64,000 nucleotides of DNA, from contig JAJDDK010000006.1 of NCBI GenBank assembly GCA_029260345.1, positions 310,001 through 374,000 on the forward strand, read 5' to 3'. The translations under genes were made by a program, and so were the position numbers. This DNA is from Phycisphaerales bacterium. GTDB lineage: Bacteria > Planctomycetota > Phycisphaerae > Phycisphaerales > UBA1924. This document shows, piece after piece, positions 8,238 to 17,545 of the stretch. Under the pieces are notes generated by a model. It saw only the letters and a list, made by a program, of their open reading frames with translations. It made no database searches and was not told the origin of the DNA. Each line of letters opens with the position of its first letter. Position 1 is the stretch's first letter.

Positions 8238-8834
8238 TCAACCGGCGCCTATGGCAAACTCCCGCAACACTTCGTATTGCGGCCCGGAATCGGTCAAGTG
8301 CGACCGAATCACGCGGATGTTCCGAACCTTCATGACTCCTGAACACGGAGGGGCCGCTGAGAAATCCAGTCGCCGCGCTTGTTCGGTGCGCCGGGTGCGC
8401 GCCACGGTGACGTGCGGCATTCGTTCCCGATCCAGATCGCGCAGAACTGTTTCGACCGGAGCAACTTCCGCCGTTGTCAGCAGCACGCGCTCCATCAATG
8501 TGATGAGTTCCGGGCGGCGCTCGAGGCCAACCGCGACAACTCGCGCTTTGTGCTTGGATGGGATTCCAAGAAGACCGTCGATAGGCGCATCGGCAGGCAT
8601 AAGTTGTTTGCACATTTCGGCGCAACGTTGAGTGAGCGCTGCAACCACGCATAATTCGACGTCGCCGAGAAACGCGAGTGTCAAATGCCGCTGTTCGCGG
8701 GGAATGATGCGGTGTGTTCGAAATCGATTGAGCCAGCGATCAGCGACGTCGAGCGCATCGAGAAATGCGTCGTCAGGCCAGGCCGCGATGAAAATGCGCC
8801 AGCGCTCCGAGGCGGAAGTGTCGCGCGGATTCAT
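8238..8834 (-). CDS. thpR: RNA 2',3'-cyclic phosphodiesterase (2H phosphoesterase family)
   Basis: This 198-residue protein carries the two HxTx motifs that define the LigT/ThpR 2H phosphoesterases: HLTL at residues 50-53 and HVTV at 141-144. They are placed symmetrically in the duplicated fold, and the length is typical. The family hydrolyses RNA 2',3'-cyclic phosphates to 2'-phosphates (and can join tRNA halves in vitro) in the cytoplasm. It is the last gene of a four-gene operon; its ATG overlaps the stop of the metallophosphoesterase gene by 4 nt (8831-8834). Grouping with valS and a phosphoesterase suggests a loose link to tRNA or RNA turnover, which is inference. Confidence 0.85.
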   Translation of the reverse strand: MNPRDTSASERWRIFIAAWPDDAFLDALDVADRWLNRFRTHRIIPREQRHLTLAFLGDVELCVVAALTQRCAEMCKQLMPADAPIDGLLGIPSKHKARVVAVGLERRPELITLMERVLLTTAEVAPVETVLRDLDRERMPHVTVARTRRTEQARRLDFSAAPPCSGVMKVRNIRVIRSHLTDSGPQYEVLREFAIGAG

Positions 8835-9397
8835 GGCGCGCTTCGCGAGACTTCAAAGACCTCAAGATCGCCGGTAGCAAGGTCGAGCATTGCCGCGGTG
8901 TAGGTCGCTGCCCGGTGCAAGGCGCCGGGGTTGATGAATCGCGTACCGCCGCACTTTTCATCGCGGACTCGGTGCGTGTGCCCGTGAAGGACGTATTCAA
9001 CATTGGAATCGATCGCGGCGCGTTCAATGCGATCAATGTGGCCGTGATGTGCGACGAGACGCGTGCCGCCGTACATCAGGTGCAGCGCCGGATGGGCGAC
9101 GTTCACACCGAGACGCGCGCCGTGCCGCACGAGCGCCGATGGATTGTCATCCATGTTTCCGGGCACGGCCAGCGCTGCGACAGGGGCGCCACTTTCAAGG
9201 TTCAAACCAACGAGTTCTTCGAGAACCGCATCCGAGCACAGATCGCCAAGGTGCACGACTGCGCTCACGTTGCGGCTCAGCAGCGACGCAATCGCCGCCT
9301 GCGTCATGCGCACGTCGCCATGCGAATCGGACAGCAGGCCGAGCCGCGCCCCCGGCAGTTCAATCGCCTCACCAAGTCCGATCAACGCCTGCGTCAT
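8831..9397 (-). CDS. YfcE/MJ0936-type metallophosphoesterase
   Basis: The 188-residue protein shows the ordered metal-binding motifs of the small calcineurin-like phosphodiesterases. DSH is at residues 24-26, GD at 51-52 (HLGDLCSD), and GN follows in VPGNMDDN; then come HHGH, HGHTHR and FINPGALHR. This set matches the YfcE/MJ0936 family of Mn/Ni-dependent phosphodiesterases, whose natural substrate is unsettled. It overlaps its upstream neighbour (9394-9397) and its downstream neighbour thpR by ATGA, so the three are very likely translationally coupled. Confidence 0.85.
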   Translation of the reverse strand: MTQALIGLGEAIELPGARLGLLSDSHGDVRMTQAAIASLLSRNVSAVVHLGDLCSDAVLEELVGLNLESGAPVAALAVPGNMDDNPSALVRHGARLGVNVAHPALHLMYGGTRLVAHHGHIDRIERAAIDSNVEYVLHGHTHRVRDEKCGGTRFINPGALHRAATYTAAMLDLATGDLEVFEVSRSAP

Positions 9398-10452
9398 GGC
9401 TGAATCTCCGAAATCGGTGACCGTCCGGCGACGATGCGATCCCGCGAACCCGGCGCGGTGACTTGATCGATGAAAATTCGATAGCGCCGGCTAAGTTCCG
9501 CCATGTCAACACCTTCAAGATAAGCGCGAAGGGCGCCATCGCCACGAGCGGTGCTGATGGCCCGGGCGCCTTCAGAACGCCCCAGCCGCACCAGAAGTGT
9601 GCGCCGGTATCGGCCGAGGGCTGCGTCTTCGAGCATCGCTTGCAAGCCGGCGCGGTAGGCGTCGTTGTCGCCCTCGTTGAGGAAATGCGCGAGCGCCCAC
9701 ACCTGTGCGTAATACGTGACGAGAGTTTCGCCGGCGCTGGCAGCGGAATCCTGCGGCGCCGTCGCAACCAGTGTCTCAAGATCGAGCAATCGTCCGTCGG
9801 CGCGCGCTTTGCGCAATTGGTCGAAACGTTCGATGTTGGACCACGGCAGGAAGAGTGGTTCGGCGCCGTCCCACCTGTGACCTTCCATGAACGAGGCCAA
9901 GCCTTCTTCAAGCCAGATTGGAAGACTCTCACGGAAGCTGCGCTGCGTGTATTGGTGCCAGCCTTCGTGGGCTGCGACCGCCAGCGTGTCGAACGTGCCA
10001 ATGTCATAGAACACGCCGACGCCGCGAGTCGCGAATCCGCCACGCTGAATCTGTTGAAACCGTTCGCCGGCGGCGCCGAGGAGCTGTTGTGTAAGCCGCG
10101 CCCATTGCGGGCGGTTGTCCATGAGGTAGGTGTCAAGGCGAAGTCTGGGCGGCGGCAGGGGAGTGATGCTGGTGCGGTAGTTCGACAGCGCCATTTCGAG
10201 AAAGCGGGGCAGACGATCGGTCAGGATCGCGTCTTTCTCAGTTGTGAAAATTCGATAGTGCGCGGTGCGAATCGTTTGCCCGTCAACGCCTTGAAAAGAC
10301 CATGGTTCGACGGATGTCACGACGACGGCGGGCACGATGATTGCCTGAGCCGCGTCCAGTTCCGCTTGTTCGGCTTTGGGGGTCGCCGTGCCGGCGCACG
10401 CGGACAGGAGCGTTAGCGTAAGGAGCCAAAACAGCCGCGCGGCCGCGCTCAT
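9394..10452 (-). CDS. Lipoprotein with HExxH zincin-like domain
   Basis: The 352-residue protein starts with a lipoprotein signal (LFWLLTLTLLSAC; lipobox LSAC, acylated Cys about residue 19), so it is probably membrane-anchored and periplasmic. The centre has AAHEGWHQYTQRSF followed about 12 residues on by LPIWLEEGLASFMEGH, the HExxH plus downstream Glu arrangement of gluzincin peptidases (peptidase-MA or DUF1570-like). The C-terminal third is helical. It sits between valS and a metallophosphoesterase with 4-nt overlaps on both sides. A protease role is inferred from the motif only. Confidence 0.7.
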   Translation of the reverse strand: MSAAARLFWLLTLTLLSACAGTATPKAEQAELDAAQAIIVPAVVVTSVEPWSFQGVDGQTIRTAHYRIFTTEKDAILTDRLPRFLEMALSNYRTSITPLPPPRLRLDTYLMDNRPQWARLTQQLLGAAGERFQQIQRGGFATRGVGVFYDIGTFDTLAVAAHEGWHQYTQRSFRESLPIWLEEGLASFMEGHRWDGAEPLFLPWSNIERFDQLRKARADGRLLDLETLVATAPQDSAASAGETLVTYYAQVWALAHFLNEGDNDAYRAGLQAMLEDAALGRYRRTLLVRLGRSEGARAISTARGDGALRAYLEGVDMAELSRRYRIFIDQVTAPGSRDRIVAGRSPISEIQP

Positions 10453-13400
10453 CCAAGACCTTTCAGCGTTGCGGCGATGGCGTCTCGCTCGGCCTGCTTT
10501 GCGGAAAGCTGATCGCGCGTCTCTTGCACCAATTTCGCTGGGGCCTTGTCGACGTAGCCCGGATTGGACAGCCGCTTCTCGAAAGCGGTGATGGCATTCT
10601 CAAGTTCCGTGAGGGACTTGGTAAGCCGCTCTCGCTCAGCGCCTGCGTCGGCAGCGTCCGCCATGCCGCTGAGGCGGTGCTCTTCGGCGCCGAAGGTGAA
10701 CGCGGTAGAGGCGCCATCGGGAGCATCAGTGGTCACGGCCTCCAGACCCGCGAGCGTTTCGACCACTCCGCCGCCGCGATTGATCTGCGCGGCGATCGCG
10801 TCGCTGGTGTGCAACGTGATTCGTTTCTTGGGAGGTGTTCCCTGCTGCGAGCGCACGTCGCGGATCGTGCGGATGAGTTCCTGTAACTGGCCGAATTCGG
10901 CTTCGGCGGATTCATCGCGCAGTGCCGCGTCGAACTGGGGCCATGCGGAAACGCAAAGCATTCCGGAATCGGTGGAGTGCGCATCGTTCCCATTGAACGT
11001 GATTCCATCCGGCAAACCACGGCCGGGGGAATGACTTAATTGTTCAAAGATCGCTTCGGTGACGAACGGCGCGATTGGGTGCAGAAGCCGCAGAATGCAA
11101 TCGAGGGCGGCGCGAAGCACTGATTGCTGCGCCGGCGATTGTTTCACGGTTGGTTTGACAGCTTCAAGATACCAGTCGCAGAACTCGGTCCACAAGAGGT
11201 CGTACATCACATCCGCGTAGACGTTGAATTCGTACGTTTCCAGCGTTCGATTGATGCGGGACTCGGCAAAGGCGAGGCGCGAGAGCATCCAGCGATCGAC
11301 GAGTGAGAGATCTGTGGCGCCAGGGCGGTCACTTGCATCGCCGACGATTTCCGCTTCTGAAAGCATCATGAGCGTGAAGCGGCTTGCGTTCCAAAGCTTG
11401 TTGCAAAAGCGTTTGCCAAGATCGAACTTGGGTGATGTGTTGGTCCCCGTCGCTTCATCGCGTTCAACGGGCATGCGGACGTCCTGCGTCTGCGAGGCAA
11501 GCTGGCAAAGTGTGAAGCGCATTGCGTCCGCGCCGTGCGAGTGAATGATGTCCAGCGGGTCCACGCCGTTGCCGGCGGACTTGCTCATGCGCTTGCCGTC
11601 GCCGTCCTGGATGACGGGATGGATGTAGACGTCGTGGAAGGGGATCTGGCCGTCGGCGAAGAAGCGGTTGAACATCACCATGCGCGAAACCCATAGTGTG
11701 ATGATGTCGCGGGCCGTGCAGATGACAGACGTTGGTTTGAAGGCGTCGAGCAGGCCTGCAAATTGAGGGTCCTGTTCATCGTCCGGCCAGCCCATGGTCG
11801 AAAGGGGCCACAGCGCCGAGGAGAACCAGGTGTCGAGGACGTCGGGATCGCGGGACCAACCGTTCGCTTCAAGAAAATCGGCAATGTCCTGATCGGCGTC
11901 GTCGGGATCGCGCACGCAGAAGAACCCCGCGGCAAGCATCTCGTCGTCGCGTTCGGCCTTGGTGAGTTCAACGACCTCGCCGCGGTATTGAATCGCAAGT
12001 CGTCCCTCGTGCACCCAATTCATGAGACGGGCAACGATCGACTCGAACAGGTCCTGATTGACCGCGTCCATCAGCGGTTCCGTGCGACTCCACACGGAAA
12101 TCCGATGCCCCCACCACAACTGCCGGCTGATGCACCAGTCGCGAATGTTCTCATGCCACGCTTCAAAGGTCTTCGCATAGCGTGAGGGGTGAAACGTCAT
12201 CGTGAAGTCGGAATCTGAAGCCTGACCACTGGTCACCGGCTCCTGATGCCTGTTTCCACTCTGCTGCTCTTTCACCACCGCGCGCTGCGCGCTTCCCGCC
12301 ATGCGGTCGTCCGTCACCTTCACGTACCACTGATCACTCAGGTATGGCTCGATCATCGCATGGCTGCGGTATGAATGGCCAACGGAGTGGAAGTAGGGAG
12401 CGCGGATTTCGGCGAGCAGGCCGCGCTTTTCGAATTCTGCAACGACGACCTTGCGTGCTTCTTCGCGCGGCATGCCGAGGAACATTCCTGCCTCACCTAC
12501 ATCACTCCAGCCGTGCTGGTCACTGATTGACGCGTCCGGCGCCATCACGTTGATCGTGTCAAGGTCATGGCGCTGACCGAGCTGATAGTCGTTCTCATCG
12601 TGCGCTGGTGTGACCTTGAGGAACCCGGTTGCGTATTTCGCCTTCGGGTCGTCACCCTCGGGATTGGGCAGGACCACGTAGTCATCCTCGACGATCGGGA
12701 TCACGCGGCCGACGAGCGGCAACTTCACGAACTTGCCATTGAGCGCTTTAGCGCGCGGGTCCGTCGGATTCACCGCCACCGCGGTGTCGCCGAGATACGT
12801 TTCGGGCCTCGTCGTCGCGACGGTCACATGATCGGCTTCGCCGTCAGGAAGGATTGCTTTCGCCGGTGCGCCGTTTTCATCACACAGCGGGTAGCGAAGG
12901 TAGTAGAACTTCCCCTCGACTTCCTTCATTTCCACTTCGTCATCGGCGAGCGCCGTCTGCGTGATGGGGTCCCAATTGACGAGTCGCTTGCCGCGATAGA
13001 TGAGGCCGGCTTGGAACAATTGGAAGAATGCTTCACGCACGGCGCGCGCGCAGAACTCATCCATTGTGAAACGCTGGCGCTCCCAGTCGCACGAGCAGCC
13101 CATGAGCTTCAACTGATTGGTGATGCGCTCCTCGTACTCATCCTTCCAAAGCTGCACCTTTCCAATGAATGCCTCGCGGGCCGGCTTTCCCTCCGCTTCC
13201 TGGAGCTTGTAGTCCTTCAGGGAAGGCTCACCCTCAGCCTGAAGCCGCTTGTCCACGACGGTCTGCGTCGCGATTCCGGCGTGATCAGTCCCCGGCATCC
13301 ACAACGCCTCGAAACCTTTCATCCGGTGGATGCGAACAAGGATGTCTTGCAGCGTGTTGTTCAGCGCATGGCCGAGGTGCAGCGCCCCCGTGACGTTGGG

Positions 13401-13577
13401 CGGCGGAATCAGGATGCTGTAGGGAGGTTTCCCGTCCTTCAGAACCCGCTGCGGATCCGCATGAAACGCGCGGCTCGCGTCCCACCGCTCACGAATCCGC
13501 GTCTCGTGGTCCGCAGGGTTATACGCTGAGGGCATGTCCGCCCCCGATTTTCGCTTGGTTTGGCCCGTCGTGGTCAT
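10449..13577 (-). CDS. valS: Valyl-tRNA synthetase
   Basis: This class I aminoacyl-tRNA synthetase charges tRNA-Val in the cytoplasm. It shows the HIGH-type motif PPPNVTGALHLGHALNN (about residues 57-73), the editing (CP1) domain, the conserved IRDWCISRQLWWGHR block, and the KMSKS motif GKRMSKSAGNGVDPLD. A C-terminal anticodon-binding domain and the coiled-coil tail typical of ValRS follow. The 1042-residue length exceeds the usual ~950 because of an extra stretch near residues 425-455 (SAQRAVVKEQQSGNRHQEPV) and another after the WWGHR block. It is the first gene of the operon and is divergent from a TPR gene. Starting at the internal ATG (13535, MPSAYNPADH) is equally plausible and leaves more promoter room. 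Confidence 0.95.
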   Translation of the reverse strand: MTTTGQTKRKSGADMPSAYNPADHETRIRERWDASRAFHADPQRVLKDGKPPYSILIPPPNVTGALHLGHALNNTLQDILVRIHRMKGFEALWMPGTDHAGIATQTVVDKRLQAEGEPSLKDYKLQEAEGKPAREAFIGKVQLWKDEYEERITNQLKLMGCSCDWERQRFTMDEFCARAVREAFFQLFQAGLIYRGKRLVNWDPITQTALADDEVEMKEVEGKFYYLRYPLCDENGAPAKAILPDGEADHVTVATTRPETYLGDTAVAVNPTDPRAKALNGKFVKLPLVGRVIPIVEDDYVVLPNPEGDDPKAKYATGFLKVTPAHDENDYQLGQRHDLDTINVMAPDASISDQHGWSDVGEAGMFLGMPREEARKVVVAEFEKRGLLAEIRAPYFHSVGHSYRSHAMIEPYLSDQWYVKVTDDRMAGSAQRAVVKEQQSGNRHQEPVTSGQASDSDFTMTFHPSRYAKTFEAWHENIRDWCISRQLWWGHRISVWSRTEPLMDAVNQDLFESIVARLMNWVHEGRLAIQYRGEVVELTKAERDDEMLAAGFFCVRDPDDADQDIADFLEANGWSRDPDVLDTWFSSALWPLSTMGWPDDEQDPQFAGLLDAFKPTSVICTARDIITLWVSRMVMFNRFFADGQIPFHDVYIHPVIQDGDGKRMSKSAGNGVDPLDIIHSHGADAMRFTLCQLASQTQDVRMPVERDEATGTNTSPKFDLGKRFCNKLWNASRFTLMMLSEAEIVGDASDRPGATDLSLVDRWMLSRLAFAESRINRTLETYEFNVYADVMYDLLWTEFCDWYLEAVKPTVKQSPAQQSVLRAALDCILRLLHPIAPFVTEAIFEQLSHSPGRGLPDGITFNGNDAHSTDSGMLCVSAWPQFDAALRDESAEAEFGQLQELIRTIRDVRSQQGTPPKKRITLHTSDAIAAQINRGGGVVETLAGLEAVTTDAPDGASTAFTFGAEEHRLSGMADAADAGAERERLTKSLTELENAITAFEKRLSNPGYVDKAPAKLVQETRDQLSAKQAERDAIAATLKGLG

Positions 13578-13611
13578 AGAGTTGCGAGTCTAGCCGGTCG
13601 ATAACCCACCC

Positions 13612-14655
13612 GTGAACATGCCCGAAACATCGAAATCAAACCGTGCCTTCCGTGTCGTCGGCCTGACCGCCGCGGGGGTCGTGACGATCGCACTGACCGG
13701 CGTTCTGCTCATCCGCGCACTCACCGGAGGCCCGGACTCCACCAGCGCCGCGACCGGCCGTTCCTCCCTGGCCAGCCAGAACGCGATTGATGAGGCGATT
13801 CGCAACGCAAAACAGCGGATGCTCGAGCAGCGGTTCGATATGGCGGAGACCATCCTTCGCGACGCAATTGCAAAGCATCGCAACGACGCGGAGCTCCGCA
13901 TCCAGCTCGGCGAAGCCCTAATGGCGCTCGATCGCCCGCGCGACGCCTATGAGCAATACAACGAAGCTCTCGGCATGAAGCCGGACAGCGCCGAACTCCA
14001 ATTCGCGGCGGGCACGCTCGCCAGCATGTCCGGCATGGTCGAACGCGCCGCCCAGCACTACCACGTCGCGCAAACGCTGGACCGAGCGAATCCAAAATAT
14101 CCGCTGTATCTCGCACAGATCGAACGCAAACTTGGCAAGACCGAAGAGGCTCAGGCGAATCTTGTCCGTGTCGTCAATCTGGCGCCGGAACTCGCAGTCG
14201 CGTGGGGCTCGCTCGCGGACCTCGCTTTTGCCGAAAACAATCTGACCATGGCGAACCATTATCTCGCTAGCGCCATCGAGCTTGAGCCGGCGTCGCCGAA
14301 TTGGCGCCTTCTGCAGGCCCGGATCCTTCGCCGCGAGAACAAGCCGAGCGAGGCCGCGATTCTGTTGCAGGCTGTCGCCGAAGATCTGGACAACCCCGAC
14401 CCCATGGTGCTGCGCGAACAGGCGCTGTGCATGGGACTCTTGGGGCGCAAGGAAGACGCGGCGGCGCTCTATGACGCCGCAATCGAAGCAGGCCATCCGG
14501 ATCCGCACACGCTGGCCGAATTGAATTACGAAGCCGCCCTGTGGCACGAACGCCTCGGGGACAACGAGCTTGCGGCGTTGTATGCCAACCGAGCCGCGGA
14601 ACTGGGTGAGCCTCGGGCGAAGGACGTGGTTCACCGCCTTGCACAGGGTTCGTGA
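13612..14655 (+). CDS. Membrane-anchored TPR protein
   Basis: The 347-residue protein has one N-terminal membrane helix (about residues 14-35, VVGLTAAGVVTIALTGVLLIRAL), followed by tandem tetratricopeptide repeats. Examples are AELRIQLGEALMALDRPRDA, AELQFAAGTLASMSGMVERA, PLYLAQIERKLGKTEEAQAN and AVAWGSLADLAFAENNLTMA. TPR arrays are protein-interaction scaffolds, so the soluble part probably faces the periplasm and assembles partners; which ones is unknown. It begins with GTG 13612 (or ATG 13618), only ~35 bp from the divergent valS start, and is followed 24 bp later by queE. Confidence 0.7.
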   Translation: MNMPETSKSNRAFRVVGLTAAGVVTIALTGVLLIRALTGGPDSTSAATGRSSLASQNAIDEAIRNAKQRMLEQRFDMAETILRDAIAKHRNDAELRIQLGEALMALDRPRDAYEQYNEALGMKPDSAELQFAAGTLASMSGMVERAAQHYHVAQTLDRANPKYPLYLAQIERKLGKTEEAQANLVRVVNLAPELAVAWGSLADLAFAENNLTMANHYLASAIELEPASPNWRLLQARILRRENKPSEAAILLQAVAEDLDNPDPMVLREQALCMGLLGRKEDAAALYDAAIEAGHPDPHTLAELNYEAALWHERLGDNELAALYANRAAELGEPRAKDVVHRLAQGS

Positions 14656-14679
14656 GGCGCGGGTCTATACTCCCGCCCT

Positions 14680-15363
14680 GTGCCCAACACGCTCCGCATC
14701 AACGAGATTTTCTATTCGATTCAGGGTGAGTCGACGCGCGTCGGTGAGCCGTGCGTTTTCGTGCGCCTGGCGGGATGCCATTTGCGCTGTGCGTACTGCG
14801 ATACGGAGTATGCCTTTCGCGAAGGTGAGACCCGAGAGATTGACGACATTATTCGCGAAGTTGATTCGCATCCGTGCAAACTCGTCGAGATCACCGGTGG
14901 CGAGCCTCTCTTGCAGCCGCGCGTTCACGAACTGATGACGCGCTTGTGCGACGCCGGTGACACGGTGCTCATCGAAACCAGCGGCGCCTGCGACATCAGC
15001 CCATGCGATCCTCGGGTCATACGCATCATGGACATCAAGGCGCCCGCCTCCGGTGAGTCCGAGCGTATGGACTGGAACAACATCGATCACTTAACCGAGC
15101 GTGACGAAGTGAAGTTTGTCATCTCGGATCGTAATGATTACGACTGGGCCATGGACGTGATCGCCAAGCATGACTTGATCGGGCATGTGCGGTCAGTGCT
15201 CATGTCTCCGGTTTTTGAGCAACCGAAGGGTCTTGAGATTCTCGGCGCGCAAGGGCTGGCCATGCGCGAGCTCGCCGCGTGGATTCTTGAAGACGGTCTC
15301 TCCGTGCGGCTGCAACCCCAGCTCCACAAGTTCATCTGGGATCCCCAGACCCGCGGCGTCTAA
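14680..15363 (+). CDS. queE: 7-carboxy-7-deazaguanine synthase (radical SAM)
   Basis: QueE converts 6-carboxytetrahydropterin to 7-carboxy-7-deazaguanine, the ring-contraction step in queuosine and other 7-deazapurine pathways. The 227-residue protein has the family N-terminus INEIFYSIQGES, the radical-SAM cluster motif CHLRCAYC (Cys33, Cys37, Cys40), the glycine-rich VEITGGEPLLQ and a downstream NNIDHLTERDEVKFVISD segment. Start is GTG 14680. Its pathway partner queD lies 1 kb downstream on the same strand, separated by a hydrolase gene. Confidence 0.92.
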   Translation: MPNTLRINEIFYSIQGESTRVGEPCVFVRLAGCHLRCAYCDTEYAFREGETREIDDIIREVDSHPCKLVEITGGEPLLQPRVHELMTRLCDAGDTVLIETSGACDISPCDPRVIRIMDIKAPASGESERMDWNNIDHLTERDEVKFVISDRNDYDWAMDVIAKHDLIGHVRSVLMSPVFEQPKGLEILGAQGLAMRELAAWILEDGLSVRLQPQLHKFIWDPQTRGV

Positions 15364-15475
15364 CAGCGCGCCACCGAAACGCGCCCGTGAGGAAGCGGTT
15401 TTAACTTTGCGGCGTAATCCCCATCAGCATCGCCAAACTCGAAACCCGAAAAGCCATTTCACCAACAACCCAGGC

Positions 15476-16342
15476 ATGAAAAAGCACCGAGGGCGTCGTA
15501 GCGCAAAGTGGCTCTGGTCCCGCAAATTCCGAGTCGCCACCATCGCGACATTCATTCTTGTCGCAGGATATTCCGGCGTCCATGCGGCTGTCTCCACGGC
15601 AAAATCCAACACGGATAAGTTGATTGAATTGAATGACGGGCGGCGCCTTGCGTACCGTGTCGTCAATCCAACAGATGACGTCCAAAGCACTCGTCAACGT
15701 CTGATCTTGGTTCACGGCGCGCCCGCAGACGCAACAAGCTGGCGGCGCCTTCTTGACGCGCATGTCGATGAGCTTTCCAGCTTTGAAATCGTCGTTGTCG
15801 ATCGCCTCGGCTATGGCAATTCAACGACGGAGTCTGAAGAGAGCCTCGAAGCGCATGCCGCCAGCCTCGAACCTTTGCTCACGCCCGGTTGCATTCTTGT
15901 CGGGCATTCATACGGCGGACCGGTCGTGCTTCGCGCCGCGGCGGACTTTCCCGGCCTCATTGGAGGCATCGTGATCGCGGCGGGCGCGTGCGATCCATAC
16001 ATGAATGACGCCCAGTGGTTCCGTCAGGCCGTCGATGCCGCCGAGCTTGTGACGCCCCAGCCGTGGACGAATGCGAATCGCGAGTTGCTTGCGCTCACCG
16101 ACGACAACCAGGCGATGATCGAATTGGTGGATCAGGTCACCTGCCGCGTCGCCGTCATTCATGGCACGTGGGACCCTGTGTGTCCGCACGACGGGACGGT
16201 CGGCTATCTGCGCGAGTCACTGACGAACGCGGCGGACATTCGCGTTCAGTCGCTCCCCCGTGCCGGACACAACGTGCATCTCTCCCATCCCGAGGAAATT
16301 GTCACGCTCGTGAAATGGATCGCGCCGGACACGGCCGGTTGA
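15476..16342 (+). CDS. Membrane-anchored or exported alpha/beta hydrolase
   Basis: I start at ATG 15476 (MKKHRGRRSAKW), which gives a basic N-terminus and a hydrophobic segment (residues 19-37, FRVATIATFILVAGYSGVHA) acting as signal or anchor. The 288-residue body is a standard alpha/beta hydrolase: oxyanion region LILVHGAPADATSW, nucleophile elbow GHSYGG, acid in HGTWDPVCP and catalytic His in RAGHNVHLSHPEEI. The substrate is unknown. It lies between queE and queD, but its apparent export makes a direct queuosine role unlikely. A longer upstream reading frame exists but overlaps queE and lacks family similarity. Confidence 0.75.
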   Translation: MKKHRGRRSAKWLWSRKFRVATIATFILVAGYSGVHAAVSTAKSNTDKLIELNDGRRLAYRVVNPTDDVQSTRQRLILVHGAPADATSWRRLLDAHVDELSSFEIVVVDRLGYGNSTTESEESLEAHAASLEPLLTPGCILVGHSYGGPVVLRAAADFPGLIGGIVIAAGACDPYMNDAQWFRQAVDAAELVTPQPWTNANRELLALTDDNQAMIELVDQVTCRVAVIHGTWDPVCPHDGTVGYLRESLTNAADIRVQSLPRAGHNVHLSHPEEIVTLVKWIAPDTAG

Positions 16343-16378
16343 GACGCGAACGACCGTCGCGCACTACGATCGTGCGTT

Positions 16379-16741
16379 ATGCACGTTCGTCTCGCCAAGT
16401 CGTTCACCTTCGAAGCCGCCCACTTTCTGCCGACGTTTCCGGATGGGCACAAGTGCCGGCGTATGCACGGACACTCGTTCCGCGTGGAAGTCGTCGTCGA
16501 GGGCGACATCGAGCCGGACAAAGGCTATTTGGTCGATTACGGCGAGATCAAGGCGGCGATCGCGCCGATCCGCGATGCGCTCGATCATCGACTGCTCAAT
16601 GAGATCGGCGGGATTGAGAATCCGACCAGCGAAATGGTCGCGGTCTGGATCTGGAAAAAACTCGAAGAGAAGCTGCCGCTCCTCTCCGAGATCATTGTGT
16701 ATGAAACGTGCACGAGCCGCTGCCACTATCGCGGCGACTGA
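16379..16741 (+). CDS. queD: 6-carboxytetrahydropterin synthase
   Basis: QueD makes 6-carboxy-5,6,7,8-tetrahydropterin from 7,8-dihydroneopterin triphosphate, the step before QueE. The 120-residue protein is of typical length for the T-fold family and shows the zinc ligands His15 (FEAAHFL), His30 and His32 (RMHGHSF), a nearby Cys26, the catalytic His70 in DALDHRLLNE and Glu109 in VYETCTS. It follows the alpha/beta hydrolase gene by 37 bp and is convergent with the next gene, ending one base before it. Confidence 0.92.
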   Translation: MHVRLAKSFTFEAAHFLPTFPDGHKCRRMHGHSFRVEVVVEGDIEPDKGYLVDYGEIKAAIAPIRDALDHRLLNEIGGIENPTSEMVAVWIWKKLEEKLPLLSEIIVYETCTSRCHYRGD

Positions 16742-17401
16742 TCAGCCTTCCGCATTCTCAGTTTCTTCGACGACGTGCGCGAGATCCGTCTCGGCGGACT
16801 CCACCGGTGTCGGTTCAATCACGCGGAACGGCCTCTTTGCTGCGGCCGTGATCGGCTTGAACACTTTGACATCACCCATGTCCACACGCATCCGCGACGG
16901 GAAACTCGGCGCTGACGGATCGCGAAGAATTTCAATCGTTGCGCGCGGCGTGATCTCGCCGGCATCGGCGTACATGTTGGCCTGATTCTGATACATCGCG
17001 TTCACGTGCGTGCGCACACCGAGCACCCAGCCTTGCTCGCGCAGCCAGATGTTCTGTGCGGTGCGGAAATCATCGAATCCGTTTTGATTGAACGGGACCC
17101 ACGGATTGATGGCGATTGCGGCATGATTCACACGCGCGTAAATGATCTGGTCGTTCATGTATCCCGGCGCGCCGTAATCCGCAGCGCCGATGCGACCATT
17201 CCATTGCTGGTTCAGCGGCGTGCGATTGCCAATCGGAAATTCGCTGTGCCACAGTCGTCCGAGTTGGATGCGATCCGGGTCGTCCACTCGATTCGCGGGC
17301 CATGGCTTTGGCTCGTCGATGTAGCTGTCGCGCGTGGAATACTGCTGGTATTGAGCGGTCGCTCCGGAAAGAAGCACGGCTGCAAGTGCGGCGGTCAACA
17401 T
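16742..17401 (-). CDS. Exported protein of unknown function
   Basis: The 219-residue protein begins with a clear signal peptide (MLTAALAAVLLSGATA, cleavage before QYQQY) and has a good ribosome site (GAGGAG about 8 nt upstream). The mature part is rich in Trp, Tyr, Asn and Gln (PWVPFNQNGFDDF, IWLREQGWVLGVRTHVNAMY) and has an acidic C-terminus. I recognise no family. It is convergent with queD, with no space between them. Confidence 0.6.
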   Translation of the reverse strand: MLTAALAAVLLSGATAQYQQYSTRDSYIDEPKPWPANRVDDPDRIQLGRLWHSEFPIGNRTPLNQQWNGRIGAADYGAPGYMNDQIIYARVNHAAIAINPWVPFNQNGFDDFRTAQNIWLREQGWVLGVRTHVNAMYQNQANMYADAGEITPRATIEILRDPSAPSFPSRMRVDMGDVKVFKPITAAAKRPFRVIEPTPVESAETDLAHVVEETENAEG

Positions 17402-17545
17402 GGCAAAATCTCCTCTTTGGTTGTCCTGTGCGATACGGGCCCCGCGCAGACGCCGAGCCAGTCCAAGAATGCCGCGCGGCTTAAGTCAGGTCGAGAAAAG
17501 ACTTTGAAAATCGCAACAATACGGCGTAATACGCAGGCACGTCCG

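Noticed and set aside
9463-10416. 317-codon plus-strand frame opposite the zincin-like lipoprotein
   Set aside because: Antisense to a gene with a lipobox and HExxH motif; no domain or ribosome site.
12567-13529. Long open frame on the plus strand opposite valS (320 codons)
   Set aside because: It lies fully antisense to a well-supported synthetase gene and has no recognisable domain; long antisense frames are expected in GC-rich coding DNA.
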